Positions 45,201-55,133 of a stretch of 64,000 nucleotides of DNA are shown here, in pieces. The stretch comes from Ophiosphaerella korrae. Lineage: Eukaryota; Ascomycota; Dothideomycetes; Pleosporales; Phaeosphaeriaceae. The notes beneath the pieces are model-generated. The model saw only the letters and a program-made list of their open reading frames with translations, was not told the origin of the DNA and ran no database searches. The stretch covers positions 62,001-126,000 of the forward strand of contig JALNQF010000093.1 of assembly GCA_028456385.1 (NCBI GenBank), given 5' to 3'. Every line of letters begins with the position of its first letter. The first letter of the stretch is position 1. Made by a program: the position numbers and the translations under genes.

Positions 45201-45241
45201 GTCGAGCGCACAGAGGGGGCGGGAGGGGCAAGGTTGGCCAT
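42227..45241 (-). CDS. Inositol polyphosphate 5-phosphatase with ASH and RhoGAP-like domains (OCRL type)
   Basis: Predicted phosphoinositide 5-phosphatase acting on PI(4,5)P2 at endosome or Golgi membranes. Single exon, 1004 residues. Catalytic signatures in order are RIKVGSWNTGG, YVLGLQEIVDI, GLMGYMGNKGAVAIRM, FINCHLAAGSDKASLDRRNW, EFAFWFGDLNYRL, RRCPSWCDRILYRTR and HVLSSDHKPLDAIF. After residue 560 an ASH (immunoglobulin-like) domain reads VDFGEVKFAKSKRRTVTIAN. The C-terminus (about 800-1004) is RhoGAP-like, with VEMLAEVLLTFLSSLTDGII and RQLVVKNYAVVFADVMFR. The arginine finger is not evident, as in OCRL, so GAP activity is doubtful. It shares a promoter of about 250 bases with DCP1. Confidence 0.93.
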   Translation of the reverse strand: MANLAPPAPSVRSTLNLNAQIPGAFPDARSPSIASATTHQTSLSQALYDRRAEFTRPRNVRIKVGSWNTGGEKGTEQDIGAWFVKGKGVVGALAGLGVSDPQDKTDDKESVSAQEARHATYAPTIPLRDSASVPGHEDVGIYVLGLQEIVDITSPTEALRPYTDPSVANRWKASLEASLPQGYKLVTEQQLVGLWLVIYASPDVFPQIKNVSKTSVATGLMGYMGNKGAVAIRMVLGETTRLAFINCHLAAGSDKASLDRRNWDAAQITSRTRFDPIVDSLGAAQTQGEGLGEEEFAFWFGDLNYRLEGMPGDDVRRLLSIHTDHLDRVSEEQPSISGDSGYSSRLSSEEDEEVPPELDPASLQTTIASLLPHDELHQQMKKGKAFHDGWQEGPVRFLPSYKYDVGKVGQFDSSEKRRCPSWCDRILYRTRAAKQRYDAKVKEQEESRKKDEEMRAKGMDLARDEDILFDYNPETDGDNTANYDEREDDEDPEPEQVTTKDGLTDEILLEYYTTHMHVLSSDHKPLDAIFSLTYDAVVPDLKAAIHGEVVRELDRQENEGRPSIAVVIEHATDSLSEDDQNKTDSTYEGVDFGEVKFAKSKRRTVTIANTGRVPATFGFVDRPVDQGQASGPFPPWLSVTFDREPDLRDRPGPNEMHECYTLEPAGVINAEFRLKIENISVVRTLNDNASNLEEVIVLRVENGRDHFLSLRGHWLPSVLARTVDKLVKIPEGGIRKLQHQIPDRGEVKWSVPREVFRLTEAIEDMTERTLAEWEMTKSEGQRAPFQDNAGWPFVKAHNAYSEVSDSREDELASLYDALDCDTPFAEAFEPETRAQEKVEMLAEVLLTFLSSLTDGIITKSLWEKLEEGLITREKAKQHLLPDDEKMWALEILATAPSHNASFLLLLSFLQNISNQITEASKPKPESPRASMDLPASPEVKVRRRTLSRVPAVAIRQLVVKNYAVVFADVMFRSKEDARMREKDKAVRKERMVRVVEMFLSTDED

Positions 45242-45493
45242 TGCGGGGCAGCAGAGGGGGTTCTACGTATGTAGGGGTGAAATGGCACACTGACCCCTCA
45301 TAACTGGCTGGCACGAGGAGTGAAGACCGCTTAGTGAGAGCACTATCTGGGGCTGAGCCACAATGACGACGTTGACACTGATGGGCATGACGAGGGGCGT
45401 GGCTGTTGTGTCCCAGCCTGGCCATAGCTCCGGTCGAGTCCTGGGTGTGTGTATATCTGTCGCATAACACCACCAACACAAACACCAACCAAC

Positions 45494-46309
45494 ATGGCCC
45501 CCCACAAGGCAAAATCGCGCGCCCAGCAGCAGCAGCAACAGGCGCCACCACAGCCGTCAGACTACGAGACGGATGCACCGCCACCAGCCCTCGATGTGCC
45601 GCTGCCAGCCCCACGCTCCAACGAGGAACTGAATTTCTCGGTGCTGCAGCGCGTATACCCTGAGCTGCTCGATATCGAGCATGTCACGCCCTATGCCGCC
45701 CTGTATACGTACAACATCGACACGCAGCAGTGGGAAAAGATGGGCATCGAAGGCACCCTGTTCATCTGCCAGCTAACGCCCTCGTCTATTGGCGCCGAGC
45801 GCTACTGCGCTATCATCCTCAACCGCCGTGGACTCGATAATTTCTACATTGAGCTCACCAGCACCGACGAGATGGAGGTCACCGACCCCTATGTCATCCT
45901 GCAAGGCGACCAGGTCTACGGCCTCTGGATCTTCGCCGACCCCCCGCCTGCCTCGACCGCAAACTGCCGCGCCGAGACTGCCGAGAAGATGATGGAGGTT
46001 GCAGACAGGGCAAGCGCGAGCCGCCAGGCCAAGGACCAAGCTGGCAGGAATGGCCTCAAGGACGCGACTGGGCAGCTCGAGTCAACGTCGGTGCCCATGG
46101 GCCGCCAGCTCTCACTCCGTGAGCTTTTTGACCAACAGCGCGAGCAGGACGCCGCCTTCAGCGTGCACGATCACCATAGCCGCCCAGTGCCGGACACGTA
46201 CCATCACCAACAGAACTATGGGCCGCCGCCCAATGCCGCGCCAGCACAACAAGATGTGCTAGGCCAGCTATTCATGAAGGCACGCCAGGGTTACAACGGC
46301 CCCGGCTGA
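45494..46309 (+). CDS. DCP1: mRNA-decapping enzyme subunit Dcp1
   Basis: EVH1-fold activator of the Dcp2 decapping enzyme in P-bodies. Single exon, 271 residues. The start ATG at 45494 is followed by a basic stretch and a poly-Gln tract encoded by CAG repeats (45524-45541). The EVH1 domain runs from about residue 45: ELNFSVLQRVYPELLDIEHV, YAALYTYNIDTQQWEKMGIE, GTLFICQLTPSS, and YVILQGDQVYGLWIFADPP. A C-terminal segment, QLSLRELFDQQREQDAAFS, resembles the short motifs that bind partners. The end has DVLGQLFMKARQGYNGPG. The divergent neighbour is the 5-phosphatase gene. Confidence 0.95.
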   Translation: MAPHKAKSRAQQQQQQAPPQPSDYETDAPPPALDVPLPAPRSNEELNFSVLQRVYPELLDIEHVTPYAALYTYNIDTQQWEKMGIEGTLFICQLTPSSIGAERYCAIILNRRGLDNFYIELTSTDEMEVTDPYVILQGDQVYGLWIFADPPPASTANCRAETAEKMMEVADRASASRQAKDQAGRNGLKDATGQLESTSVPMGRQLSLRELFDQQREQDAAFSVHDHHSRPVPDTYHHQQNYGPPPNAAPAQQDVLGQLFMKARQGYNGPG

Positions 46310-46649
46310 GGCCGTAACCCTCCTACTGCACACGAATAACAGAAAGCCATCATGGGCCTGCCGGAACTCGTAGCTAACGCCAGTGAGCCCATTTATAAAA
46401 CGTGGCCTACCGAGAGAGCACATGACAAGAAGCACGAAGTCGTCGCGATACCACATTGGGAATGGTTTGCGGCTGTAACTCAGAAAGCCAGGAGCACATC
46501 ACCTAACAGCCCGTTTTTAAAGGCTGGCTAGAGCCAAGCGTTATGTACATTCTTTGATTGTGCATGCCCTGCTTGACCACCTATTCCGGGGTTATGTCGG
46601 CTTCAAGCATATCAAGTACGCATTGCCGATTCGAGTAGCCTAATCAAGT
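46310..46649. other. Intergenic region between convergent DCP1 and lipase-like genes
   Basis: About 340 bases, likely 3' UTRs of both genes. Nothing else was recognised. Confidence 0.55.
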
Positions 46650-47792
46650 CTACTTCTTCTGTATATCCTGCGCAACGATCCCCTTCACATACCCAGCCAC
46701 CCTCTCTGCAACCGGCACCCCGTGTCGGATGCAAAACCCATGCGGCCACCCTTCCCTCTCATCAACCTCCATGGCTGGTTTCCAGTTCTCGCCCACTCCG
46801 TCTTCCTCTTGTACATCGCCCCAACTGAATCTTCCACGCGTCCTAATTAGTGCATCCCTTGTCTCGTTCGCAACCCAGTGATCCTTGCTCGCGAATAGAA
46901 ATTTCAGAGTCGGCCGGGGATGTGGATGCTTCGATTTTGGCGCATCGGCTGCTGCTCCCCATACATCTTCATCCCAGATGTCAGTGTCAATCTGGAACAT
47001 TTCATCGCGCGCCATATGCAATGCTTGCTGGACGCCGTGAGGAGATTTGACAAACGCAGCAGTCGTACGAGAAGCATCTTCCGGAAACCCCATAACAACT
47101 GCCACGATCTTAGCCAGAAAATTCAAAGGCATGAACATCGTCAGAAACCATGCCAGCATCGCGATAAGTGACGCAAAATTCGCGTTTTTGAGAAAAGGCT
47201 GTAGTCACATGATTAGCACATATAAATCGTAAATCCGTGGCGTAAAAATCAAACATACCGCAGCCTTGATCCCACTCTCACTTCTCGCAATATCCACAAT
47301 CGCAGGGAAAAGCCCTACAACGCCCGTAATCCTCGTGTCAAAATCATCACCCGCCAGCCCATGTGCTCTCAGCCGCCTCACAATCTCCAACGCAATATAC
47401 GCGCCCACCGAGTGGCCCACAAGAATAACTCTTACATCTTTGCTTCCCTGGTCTTTTACTTCTTCCACCAGCTCCACGACATCGTCTTCCGCATGGCGGA
47501 TCTGATCCTGCAATCCGTACGGCGGACTTTTGCGAAACTTTGCTGTTTTGATGTCTGCTGTTTTCATCTCGAAGCCTGAGAGGGAGTGGCCGTAGACTTG
47601 GAATTCCACGTCGCGGCTTGACGCTGTACCGGACGAGAGAAGGCCATACAGATGCGTCAGGAATGTAGAGTAGTATTCAATCAAGCCTGGGTTGCCAGTG
47701 AGGAAGTAGATGATGTACACTTTCTGCGCGGCTTTTTTGCCTGGTTCTGGAGGCGTGCGCAGGTAGATTTTTGAGGTGGGAAGGGATTGCAT
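46650..47792 (-). CDS. Lipid-droplet-associated hydrolase (LDAH family, alpha/beta fold)
   Basis: Serine hydrolase-fold protein of the LDAH/DUF2305 family, linked to lipid droplets and sterol or triacylglycerol turnover. Two exons: 47792-47259 and 47198-46650, giving 360 residues. The oxyanion-side motif is YFLTGNPGLIEYYSTFL. The nucleophile elbow is LVGHSVGAYIALEIV (GHSxG), with GVVGLFPAIVDIARSESG after it. Exon 2 begins PFLKNANFASLIAMLAWFLT, a hydrophobic hairpin-like region that could mediate droplet binding. The late His is in FCIRHGVPVAERVAGYV. True substrate unknown. Confidence 0.9.
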
Positions 47793-48291
47793 TGTGGGAT
47801 TTTTTATTCATAGAGTGACTTTTAGGAGAAGAGGATTTGGGCTGAGGTTTGATGAGGCTTTAAAGGTGTAGATGTTTTGGCGAAAATGCACGAAAAAAAT
47901 GGCGCGTTACTGGGTTTGGTATGGTTGTTTTTTTTTTGTACCTAGGAAGACATGAACTAGTTCGACGCTTGAACGTTAGAAGATGAACTAAAAGGTCACC
48001 CAGTGCGTAGGATAAGAATTTTTAAGTGGTTATGTTTCTTGGGGAGTGATGGGTCTGTTATTGCTACCTGATTGCCTTTTTGGTTTTGGCTAAGATATTT
48101 GTTAGGTATAGGTATTGCCTTGCTTTAGAGTACCAACCAATCAACGTAGTCTGAATAACTGATGTGCAATGCAGGTGTATAGAAGTCAGTCATATCAACA
48201 TATTGAGATCTGATGAGGAATCGATTTCACTTGATTCGAACAAATACGTCATGTCAAAGAGAAAATAATAGGAAAACACAGTTATTAGGCT
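47793..48291. other. Intergenic region between LDAH-like and GRF genes
   Basis: About 500 bases, AT-rich with a poly-T run near 47930. No genes recognised. This marks the left edge of the gene-sparse accessory stretch. Confidence 0.5.
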
Positions 48292-49058
48292 TCAAATTTC
48301 CTTGCGGCGTATCATGGCGCTGATTTCCGCATCAGTAAACCCTCGTTCGTAACCATGGTCGTCTTCGCAAGCCTCCCAGAATTTGCAAGCCTTATCCTGA
48401 CACGAAAAAAAGGCTCCCCAAAGCCTAGTATTTTGATTGCGCATGTTTCGTGCTACAAGTCGAGATCGGATCTGGCAGCGGCAAGTAGGATTCCATGAAT
48501 TGATGCCCCGGTCATCTGCAAAGCCGTTGAATGACTTACAGGAATTGTTGGAGCACACTCGATAATTCCTTCCACTGTTGGGATTGAAGCTTCTTTCGTC
48601 CGCACTACGCAAGAGTCTGTTGGGCGCCCTTCTTTCACAGACAAAGCAGTGTCCGGCGTTATTCGCCTGTGAAGTGTAACTTGAGTTAGGCGTCCAGGCA
48701 CCGGGACTTTGAGAGTAGGCTTGATTGTATACTGTTGGTGATGGCAGTTCGATAGCTGGAGGCGGAGAAGGAGAGTAGATTTGATCATGTGGAGCTTGAT
48801 ATGCACTCGGGCTAGCAGTGGCTTGATATGCAGTTGGGCTGACAATGGCTTGATATACAGTTGGTCTGGCAGTGGCTTGATATGCACTCGGGCTAGCAGT
48901 GGCTTGATATACAGTTGGACTGGCAGTGGCTTGACTAATTGTCAGTTGGGGCCAGTCGGTCCAAGAATGCTAGTCTTGGACTCACAGTATGTATATTCAT
49001 ATCCAGGTCGGGACAATTTGCGATCCTTGGACCGTATTAATTTGCTGAACATTCCCAT
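48292..49058 (-). CDS. GRF-type zinc-finger protein with nonapeptide repeats
   Basis: Two exons in my model: 49058-48986 and 48929-48292, giving 236 residues. Exon 1 begins MGMFSKLIRSKDRKLSRPGY. The first part of exon 2 has five nine-residue repeats of the type YQATASPSA (27 bases each), then a Ser/Pro/Tyr-rich segment. The C-terminus has two Cys-rich parts: CFVCERRAPNR with YRVCSNNSCKSFNGF, and CRCQIRSRLV with LWGAFFSCQDKACKFWEACE. The second matches the GRF-type zinc finger (WGxxFxxCxxxxCxFFxW), found in nucleic-acid enzymes such as topoisomerase III and NEIL3, so nucleic-acid binding is inferred. The splice acceptor is uncertain: an AATTAG site 5 bases upstream would lead into a different open frame. 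Function unknown. Confidence 0.65.
48795..48929 (-). repeat. Coding minisatellite, five 27-bp units
   Basis: Units are 48795-48821, 48822-48848, 48849-48875, 48876-48902 and 48903-48929, with units 1 and 4 identical. Each encodes a YQATASPSA-like nonapeptide on the minus strand. A partial sixth copy (CTTGA on the plus strand) abuts the splice acceptor. Confidence 0.92.
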
Positions 49059-49940
49059 GGTGAACGGTAAGGATTCTGCGACTGTAACTTTGAAAGCGCT
49101 CTTGGAGAAGCCTTCGTCGTACTCTTATGCTCCTACAACATACCTAAAAGTGCCCAAATTCAGTGCAAGGCTGAAATTGATCGACAAGTCTCATTTATTA
49201 TCAGGGCCGAATAAGAAGCAGATACGTACTTGGCAATAAGCCACTGCAGTGCAGTGTTTCGAATACCGAATGGGCTCCATTGGGTTTTCTGACAGCCAAT
49301 GGTTTTGGCCCCAGGGCTAACAATTGTTAGGAGGATCAGCTGACCGGGTATGTATAAATCTAAATAAGGGTTATTACTCGCCTGTTATGCCATCCGTGAG
49401 CGAGTAGGTATGCACCATAAAAGGAGCCTACCCTGGACGGAACGATAAGAGATAGCCATTACACAACGCTTATGGGCAACCCAGCCGCAACAGTCGGCGA
49501 ATCTCTAGCTTAAGCGCTCGGGATCGGTTAAGCATACTGATAGGTATCTCTGCCGTTCACTCGGATATTTTATACTCAAATGAAGGTAGCTTGTGGTAGA
49601 AACCTCGCGGGCGGTTACACCCCGCCCGCCGAATTTGGACATGGTAGAGTCCAGAACGCTAGGCCTAATTTGACTTCAACCTCGGAGCTAATTACGTCGT
49701 AAAGGTGCACCTATCAAGAAATAGCACAGCTAATATTGTTGGAAACGATCAGAAAATTAGCTAAATGCTAGACAGAAGTGTATTTTTGCTTGCGCTTTCT
49801 AAAAACCATTCCTACCTAGGTCTAGAAGCAAACCTCACCAGCGCTGCCTAATTCGGCGGTACTCAGCGCCAGTGACTTACCCCTCATACTCTCAGCTTGC
49901 GCCATTCCCTCAAGCCCAAACGCAGCCCTTGAGTTCCATC
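49059..49940. other. Intergenic region between GRF and HET genes
   Basis: About 880 bases separating divergent genes, with no convincing ORF. The opposite-strand ORF at 48781-49239 overlaps the GRF repeats and is taken as a shadow. Confidence 0.5.
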
Positions 49941-51822
49941 ATGTCATCTCCTCTGACGAAGACCGAGTACTACGAATATGATCAGATACCTCAAACCAAC
50001 TTCATCCGTTACTTATCGCTCCATGCTGGTTCAGCTGAAGATCCACTTGAATGCACCCTCCAGGCAGTGCCAATGGAGGAGGCAAACTTCGAGGCTGTGT
50101 CTTATGTTTGGGGTAGCGACGCGAGAGACCAGCAAATCATCTGTAATGGACGGACTCTTACTCTTACTACCAACCTTTTTCGGGTTCTACGTCGAATCCG
50201 CCAGCGAAATGCAGCGAGAAACATATGGGCAGATCTCATATGCATCAACCAGGAAGATTTAGATGAGAAGTCTCATCAAGTTGCTATTATGGTAGGATCC
50301 TCAGATTGGCCATACCACGTACGTCAACTAAAGACTCTAGGGATCTATCTACCGCCATGCAAGTCGCGTGCTCATTCATATGGGTGATGATGATAATGAC
50401 CATGGCCCGCATGTGGTTTCCCTCCTGAATGAAGTATGCTCATATATGGACAAAATACTCCCTACACTACCTAAGCAGTGGAACAAGTTTCCTTACCCTG
50501 AGCATGACGCCCAAATTCTGACTGATCCAAGATGGGAATCCCTCCAACTACTTCTACAAGCTACTTGGTTTACTCGTGGCTGGGTGGTACGTGAAACTGG
50601 ACTTGCTCAGGAAGGTCTGGTGTTTTGGGGTGAGAGCGAGTTCAGCTGGGATTCGCTCATGCGCACGTGCCTCTGGGTATGTTTGCGAGCTACGAGTATA
50701 TACTATGCCCAAGGCTTGGACAAATTGGCCCCTCTTGCACATCTTGAGCTGTACGAAGATCGTAATCCAAACTTTGCGAAGTTGCTTACTACCCCGACAA
50801 CATGGGTGGAACAAAGCCTTTTAGGCTATTTGATATTATCGAAGGATTTGAATCTCAAAGATCCGCGAGACAGAATTTATGCCTTTCTGGAGCTAGTGCA
50901 TGAGGAGCGTCAGGTTCGTATACGGCCCAACTACAAAGACTCATTTTTACTCGTCTATCGGCAATTCGCAGTAGAGTACATTCGGTCTACTGGATCCATT
51001 GGTTTACTGATCGGTGTTGAGCATGATAGCCAGTCCCTGGAATCCGAAATTCCATCCTGGGTACCACGGTGGGATATAAGGATGACAAAAAGCGGATATG
51101 CTTTTGCGCCACCAGACTCCGGTTATCAGATACTCACATCACGCAATGAACTCACTAGTGAACCCAAGGTTACAGATGAAGTCGCACTAGTGGTAAGAGG
51201 GGTCGTCATGGACTGCGTGCATTATGCATCAGAAGCACTTGACAGTTCCACAACCACAATAGACAAAGTATTTAAGATTTGGCAAGCTATACGGCATCTC
51301 GCTCAGGAGTTTCCCTATCCAAAGCCCTATCAACTTTGTGCCTTGCTCCATGTACTTACTGCAAACACAAGAGATGGAGACCCCTTTGAATGGCAACAAA
51401 GTATGGCTGCATACTACCGTACCCTCTACGAAATGAACGGAAGTTCCGATGATGTGGATTTTGCGGACTGGGTTGCACACCCAGCGAAGCCAAGCTCAAT
51501 CGATTTATTCAGCAATTGTATGAATAGATATACGCATAACAGAAAAATCATCCTCACAAAGCGAGGATACATAGGTCTGGCACCCTGGGTAACTCAGAAA
51601 GATGACTTGTGTGGCATCATATTCGGCTGCACTACACCTAGCATACTACGAGAGTCAAGCACGATCGACACCTTTAAATATCTAGGCGCAACCTTCATAC
51701 TTGGTAAAAATCATGTGAAGACTGAAGATGGGCGAGTACACTTCGTCGATATCTTGGGAAATTCCAAAAGCAAAGATTGGGTGGACTGGAACATAGACGA
51801 ACAAGTAGTTTGCTTATGCTGA
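49941..51822 (+). CDS. Heterokaryon incompatibility (HET) domain protein
   Basis: HET-domain proteins control vegetative incompatibility and regulated cell death between fungal strains. Two exons: 49941-50291 and 50341-51822, giving 610 residues. The HET domain opens the protein: ECTLQAVPMEEANFEAVSYV, then WG, ICNGRTLTLTTNLFRVLRRI and the hallmark IWADLICINQEDLDEKSHQV. The junction rebuilds AIMGSIYRHASRVLIHMG. Later regions fit the common HET-protein C-terminus: TRGWVVRETGLAQEG, KDPRDRIYAFLEL and RGYIGLAPWVTQKDDLCGII. No NACHT, WD40 or patatin domain is present, so it is a stand-alone HET protein. Its partner or allelic specificity is unknown. Confidence 0.92.
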
Positions 51823-52755
51823 GTCTCAAAAGGTACTTGCTTACGTCGAGCTATGATCTTATAACTTATCTGGGATCGAAGGGCGGGGGTGCAGACGACT
51901 AGAGCCGTTCTTCCTTTATTATTGTGAGGCCAAACTCACTATCCGGCTATAATTTCGTAAGCAAGCAACATCAAGGTCAGTCTTAAACAGCAAGTGTTCA
52001 AATTTGTATAGCTCTATACCAATTGTGTATTTGCTAACCTTCAGCATAGTGGGTCATACGTGACCTCACTGTATTGGCCGAGTGCGAGGAAGAAGATAGT
52101 GCTAAGCATGAGGTACATGATGGGCATTATGTTGTGGAGATTCTATCTATAAACGACAAAACATAGTGAGTATTAGGTTAAGAGTTTGCTCTGGAAACCA
52201 CACTCCATCAGCCGGACTTATACCTAGGGTTTGTCGACCACGATAACTCCAAGTTATTTTATGATCATGTGGACTCCTGGGGGTTGATGAGCCTCTACCG
52301 TTGTGTCTAATACATTATGGGGGCGCAAAAACGTTCGAATTCCTTTGACTGCCACTTCAATGATTCCACTGAACTAGTTTTTGATAATGAACTTCGACTT
52401 CATTCTTGCTGCGATTCCAAACTATTGACGAGCTAACATCATTTCTTTCCGAATAAATCACAATTGCCTTAATCGTCTCCTCCTTTAGTTCGAAGCTTCG
52501 AGGTCATGTCTCTCGGGCCGTCGCAGTAATAGGAACTTCCTGATTTCCAACTGAAACTTGATGTTGTTAAAAGTCATTTTCTCTAGCTTTGAACTAGACC
52601 GTAAAGATGTCAAGTATATCGCTTGCTGGCCTAGCTAATGAGAGCGTCATGCGTATGACCCGTAATACCTTCAAGTAGTATAAGATGATATCGAACCGGC
52701 CTAGGCTAGCTCTCTACATATTCCATTCCGGATCCCTGACATTGCGAGAAACATG
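51823..52755. other. Intergenic region between HET and chitinase genes
   Basis: About 930 bases, AT-rich, with no ORF over 60 codons of interest. The two neighbours converge here. Confidence 0.55.
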
Positions 52756-54054
52756 CTAAAGTTCAGTTCTTTCGTCATGCCCACCCTCAGATTTACCAGC
52801 AAACAAAGCGAAGTTTACTGCTTGCAAGTGTCTGAACTTCGGCGCATCTTCTCCCAAACCCCACGCAAACCAACCGCCTAACGCCCTGTTTTGCATCACG
52901 GCTGGTAACTTGATTTTGATTGCTTCTGGTGAATCCCAAGACCAAAATAAACGCTCCGTTTTATCCCAATAGAAATGTCCACCTCCTTTCTCATCATACG
53001 TGCCGTGCTCCAGGGCTTTTTGGAACGACTTTCCGAGCTCATGGGGTACTTCGTCGTGCCATGAAAACGCACCAGCCTTTCCAAGATCAGAGCCTGTCCT
53101 TGGGTCCTCCATAAGGTCTGTCAAGCATCCAATGGGTTGTTTCCCACAATCGACGTCAATGGCAGTTTTGAACCACTTTACATAGAACGCCAAACCCAAA
53201 TTCGTTTTCTTTGGCGGGACGCCGCAGCTCAGGTATGCGTCAATCGCCTCAAGGGAGTTTTTTATACCGGTGTGATGCTTGGTTATGTTATCTCGCCGGT
53301 TCATCAGATCATAAGTCATAACGTTAAGGAAATCGACCGATTCTAGGATATCTGGTATTGTAGAGTGCGTAAATGCTATCATATCTCTAGGGAGACCCGG
53401 AACGGCTACTGAGATGATTTTTTTAGGGCCAATAGCGGCTCGTATCGCGGAAAGTAGCATAGGATAGGCGGAAATCTCCCACCTTTTTCCAGAGTTTGGA
53501 TGAGTGATGTAATCTTCGCCATTGCCCCTTCAACGTCGTTAGTCTTTCCCGATAACTGCATATAAAAATAAATTCTTACCCCGGGTATTCCCAATCGATA
53601 TCCACTCCATCAGCTCCAGTTGTATCTAGCATAATTTTGACGTTTTCCGCAAACAGTTCTCTGCTTTCTCCGGTCATTGCGGCTCTTTCAAAACCTTCTG
53701 TATTTCCCCATCCCCCGATGGCCACCTGTATGGAAGTCTGCTTGGCGAACTTTGAACGCACTCCCTCAATTGTTGTGAACAATGGCCACTCAGTCCGATT
53801 TACGTCGTTGAAGATTTCAGATCGCATGAACGCCAGCGCGACGTGTGTAATGTTTGATATCAGAGTCAGGTTTGGTACAATATTGTGCTGCCTAGTTACC
53901 TTTAATTATATTCAAGTGGGTATTAGTAAAAATCTTACCCAGTAAGGTACATAATAGACCTCAATTCTGATGCTTGTGTGATCATCGAAAAGGTTGTCAT
54001 ACCTAAAAATAGCACAGGAGACCAGGTAATCCAGATGAAAGGAATCTTCTTCAT
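52756..54054 (-). CDS. Secreted GH18 chitinase
   Basis: Glycoside hydrolase family 18 enzyme cleaving chitin beta-1,4 bonds. Three exons: 54054-53939, 53891-53580 and 53527-52756, giving 399 residues. The start MKKIPFIWITWSPVLFLG is a signal-peptide-like leader. The conserved strand RSIMYLTGQHNIVPNL spans the first junction. Sheet 3 is SIQVAIGGWGNTEGF. The catalytic DxxDxDxE motif is GADGVDIDWEYPGGNG, with intron 2 just after the acid, and it is intact. Further markers are FLNVMTYDLMNRRDN and the aromatic floor RALGGWFAWGLGEDAP. No chitin-binding module is attached. Role in hyphal remodelling or in degrading other fungi's walls cannot be told. Confidence 0.93.
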
Positions 54055-54342
54055 TGTATTGATCCAGTGTGATCACAATATGTCGTAAATTCCTATTGGT
54101 GATGGAAGGTGAGAGTAGGGAAGTCGAAGTACAAATGGCATTATAGATGCCAAGCCGCTAAAAACTCTTTGACTTCCAGTTCCAGGCACCATTGTTCCCC
54201 ACTATTCCAATCTGTAGTACTTCACATCAAACCATGTTCTAGTCAATCTGCTCTTGATTCATCGATTGTAGTTACACCGCTAACTTGAAGTAAAATATAG
54301 GGACGTGCATTGTACTCTGAAATTGACTCTCTACTTCCAAGA

Positions 54343-55133
54343 TTAGATCTTGACACTGGCAACAATTGGCCCACCGGCTCCGGCTTGGACTAACACAACA
54401 GCCCCTTCGCCGTGCTTCATGGAAGACTTCGGGGCCAGAAGCTCCGGAGTAAGATTGCCACCACTCCACTCTCCAATCTTCGTGTGCTACGTCACCATAT
54501 TACGATACTTGATCTTCTTGCCTTTATTGGTTCCCTTTTCAACCTTGACAACTTCTTCGTGGTCACGATAAAGAACAATGAAGATATCATGGACTTCTGC
54601 CTCGGATTTTTCGGAGTCGATGCGAATCTCGGTATCATTGGCATCCAGATAGATGTGCCAATCTCTAGCTTTGAACATGGACCAAGTGCGACTAACAAGA
54701 TCGCCCACCTCAGTCTTCCCTTCTGCTCCATTGCCGTGCACTGCGCCATTAACCACGATTTACGGTGTGAACAAACTGCTTCGCTGCCACTTTTTATATA
54801 CTCCCTCTGTCGGCGGTCAGATGCGGAGTTGGCGAAAGTGTCTTTCTAGCCCAAATGATCAAAAATAGTTATATTATAACTCAGAAGGAGAAAGTTCGGA
54901 TTCATGTGGCTTCAAGAATGCCAGGCACAACAGGTGGACAGGCTTTCCATCCCTGGGATTGGAAGAGTTTGACAATGGTCAGAGACTCGACGCCAACGAA
55001 ACACGCTGATGTATGAACATGTGTTGGATCATCGGCTACCACATTACCGCTGTGATCGAGGTTGACTGTGCAAGATAAGGGTGCAGGCCTCTTGCGTGGG
55101 AAGTTATTGAAGAGAGTTGAGGATCGTTGCCAT
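54343..55133 (-). pseudogene. Decayed DUF1223-family gene
   Basis: Fragments of a DUF1223 (thioredoxin-like secreted/unknown) protein line up in order across three frames. In order: FPRKRPAPLSCTVNLD, SLTIVKLFQSQGWKACPP, then after a frame change NPNFLLLSYNITIFDHLG, DRRQREYIKSG, then IVVNGAVHGNG, WHIYLDANDTEIRI, HEEVVKVEKGTNKGKKIKYR and the end GEGAVVLVQAGAGGPIVA. Stops interrupt it at 54846-54848 (where family Trp is expected), 54760-54762 and 54487-54489. At least two frameshifts exist, and the likely start is out of frame. The CPP of the family (normally CxxCPP) reads ACPP here, with the first Cys replaced by Trp. No splice model removes the stops, so it is a pseudogene. Family assignment is from memory of motifs. 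Confidence 0.7.

Noticed and set aside
48453..48887. 144-codon minus-strand ORF overlapping the GRF gene in another frame
   Set aside because: Its open length is largely a by-product of the stop-free 27-bp repeats. The GRF frame has the zinc-finger signature. Kept only as an alternative-splicing possibility.
48781..49239. 152-codon plus-strand ORF over the same repeats
   Set aside because: Repeat-driven open frame antisense to the GRF gene, rich in periodic Gly/Leu/Ile with no domain.
54343..54756. Short intact gene from the last DUF1223 fragments
   Set aside because: A stop at 54487 separates the two fragments and upstream pieces of the same domain are out of frame, so it is better explained as a pseudogene remnant.
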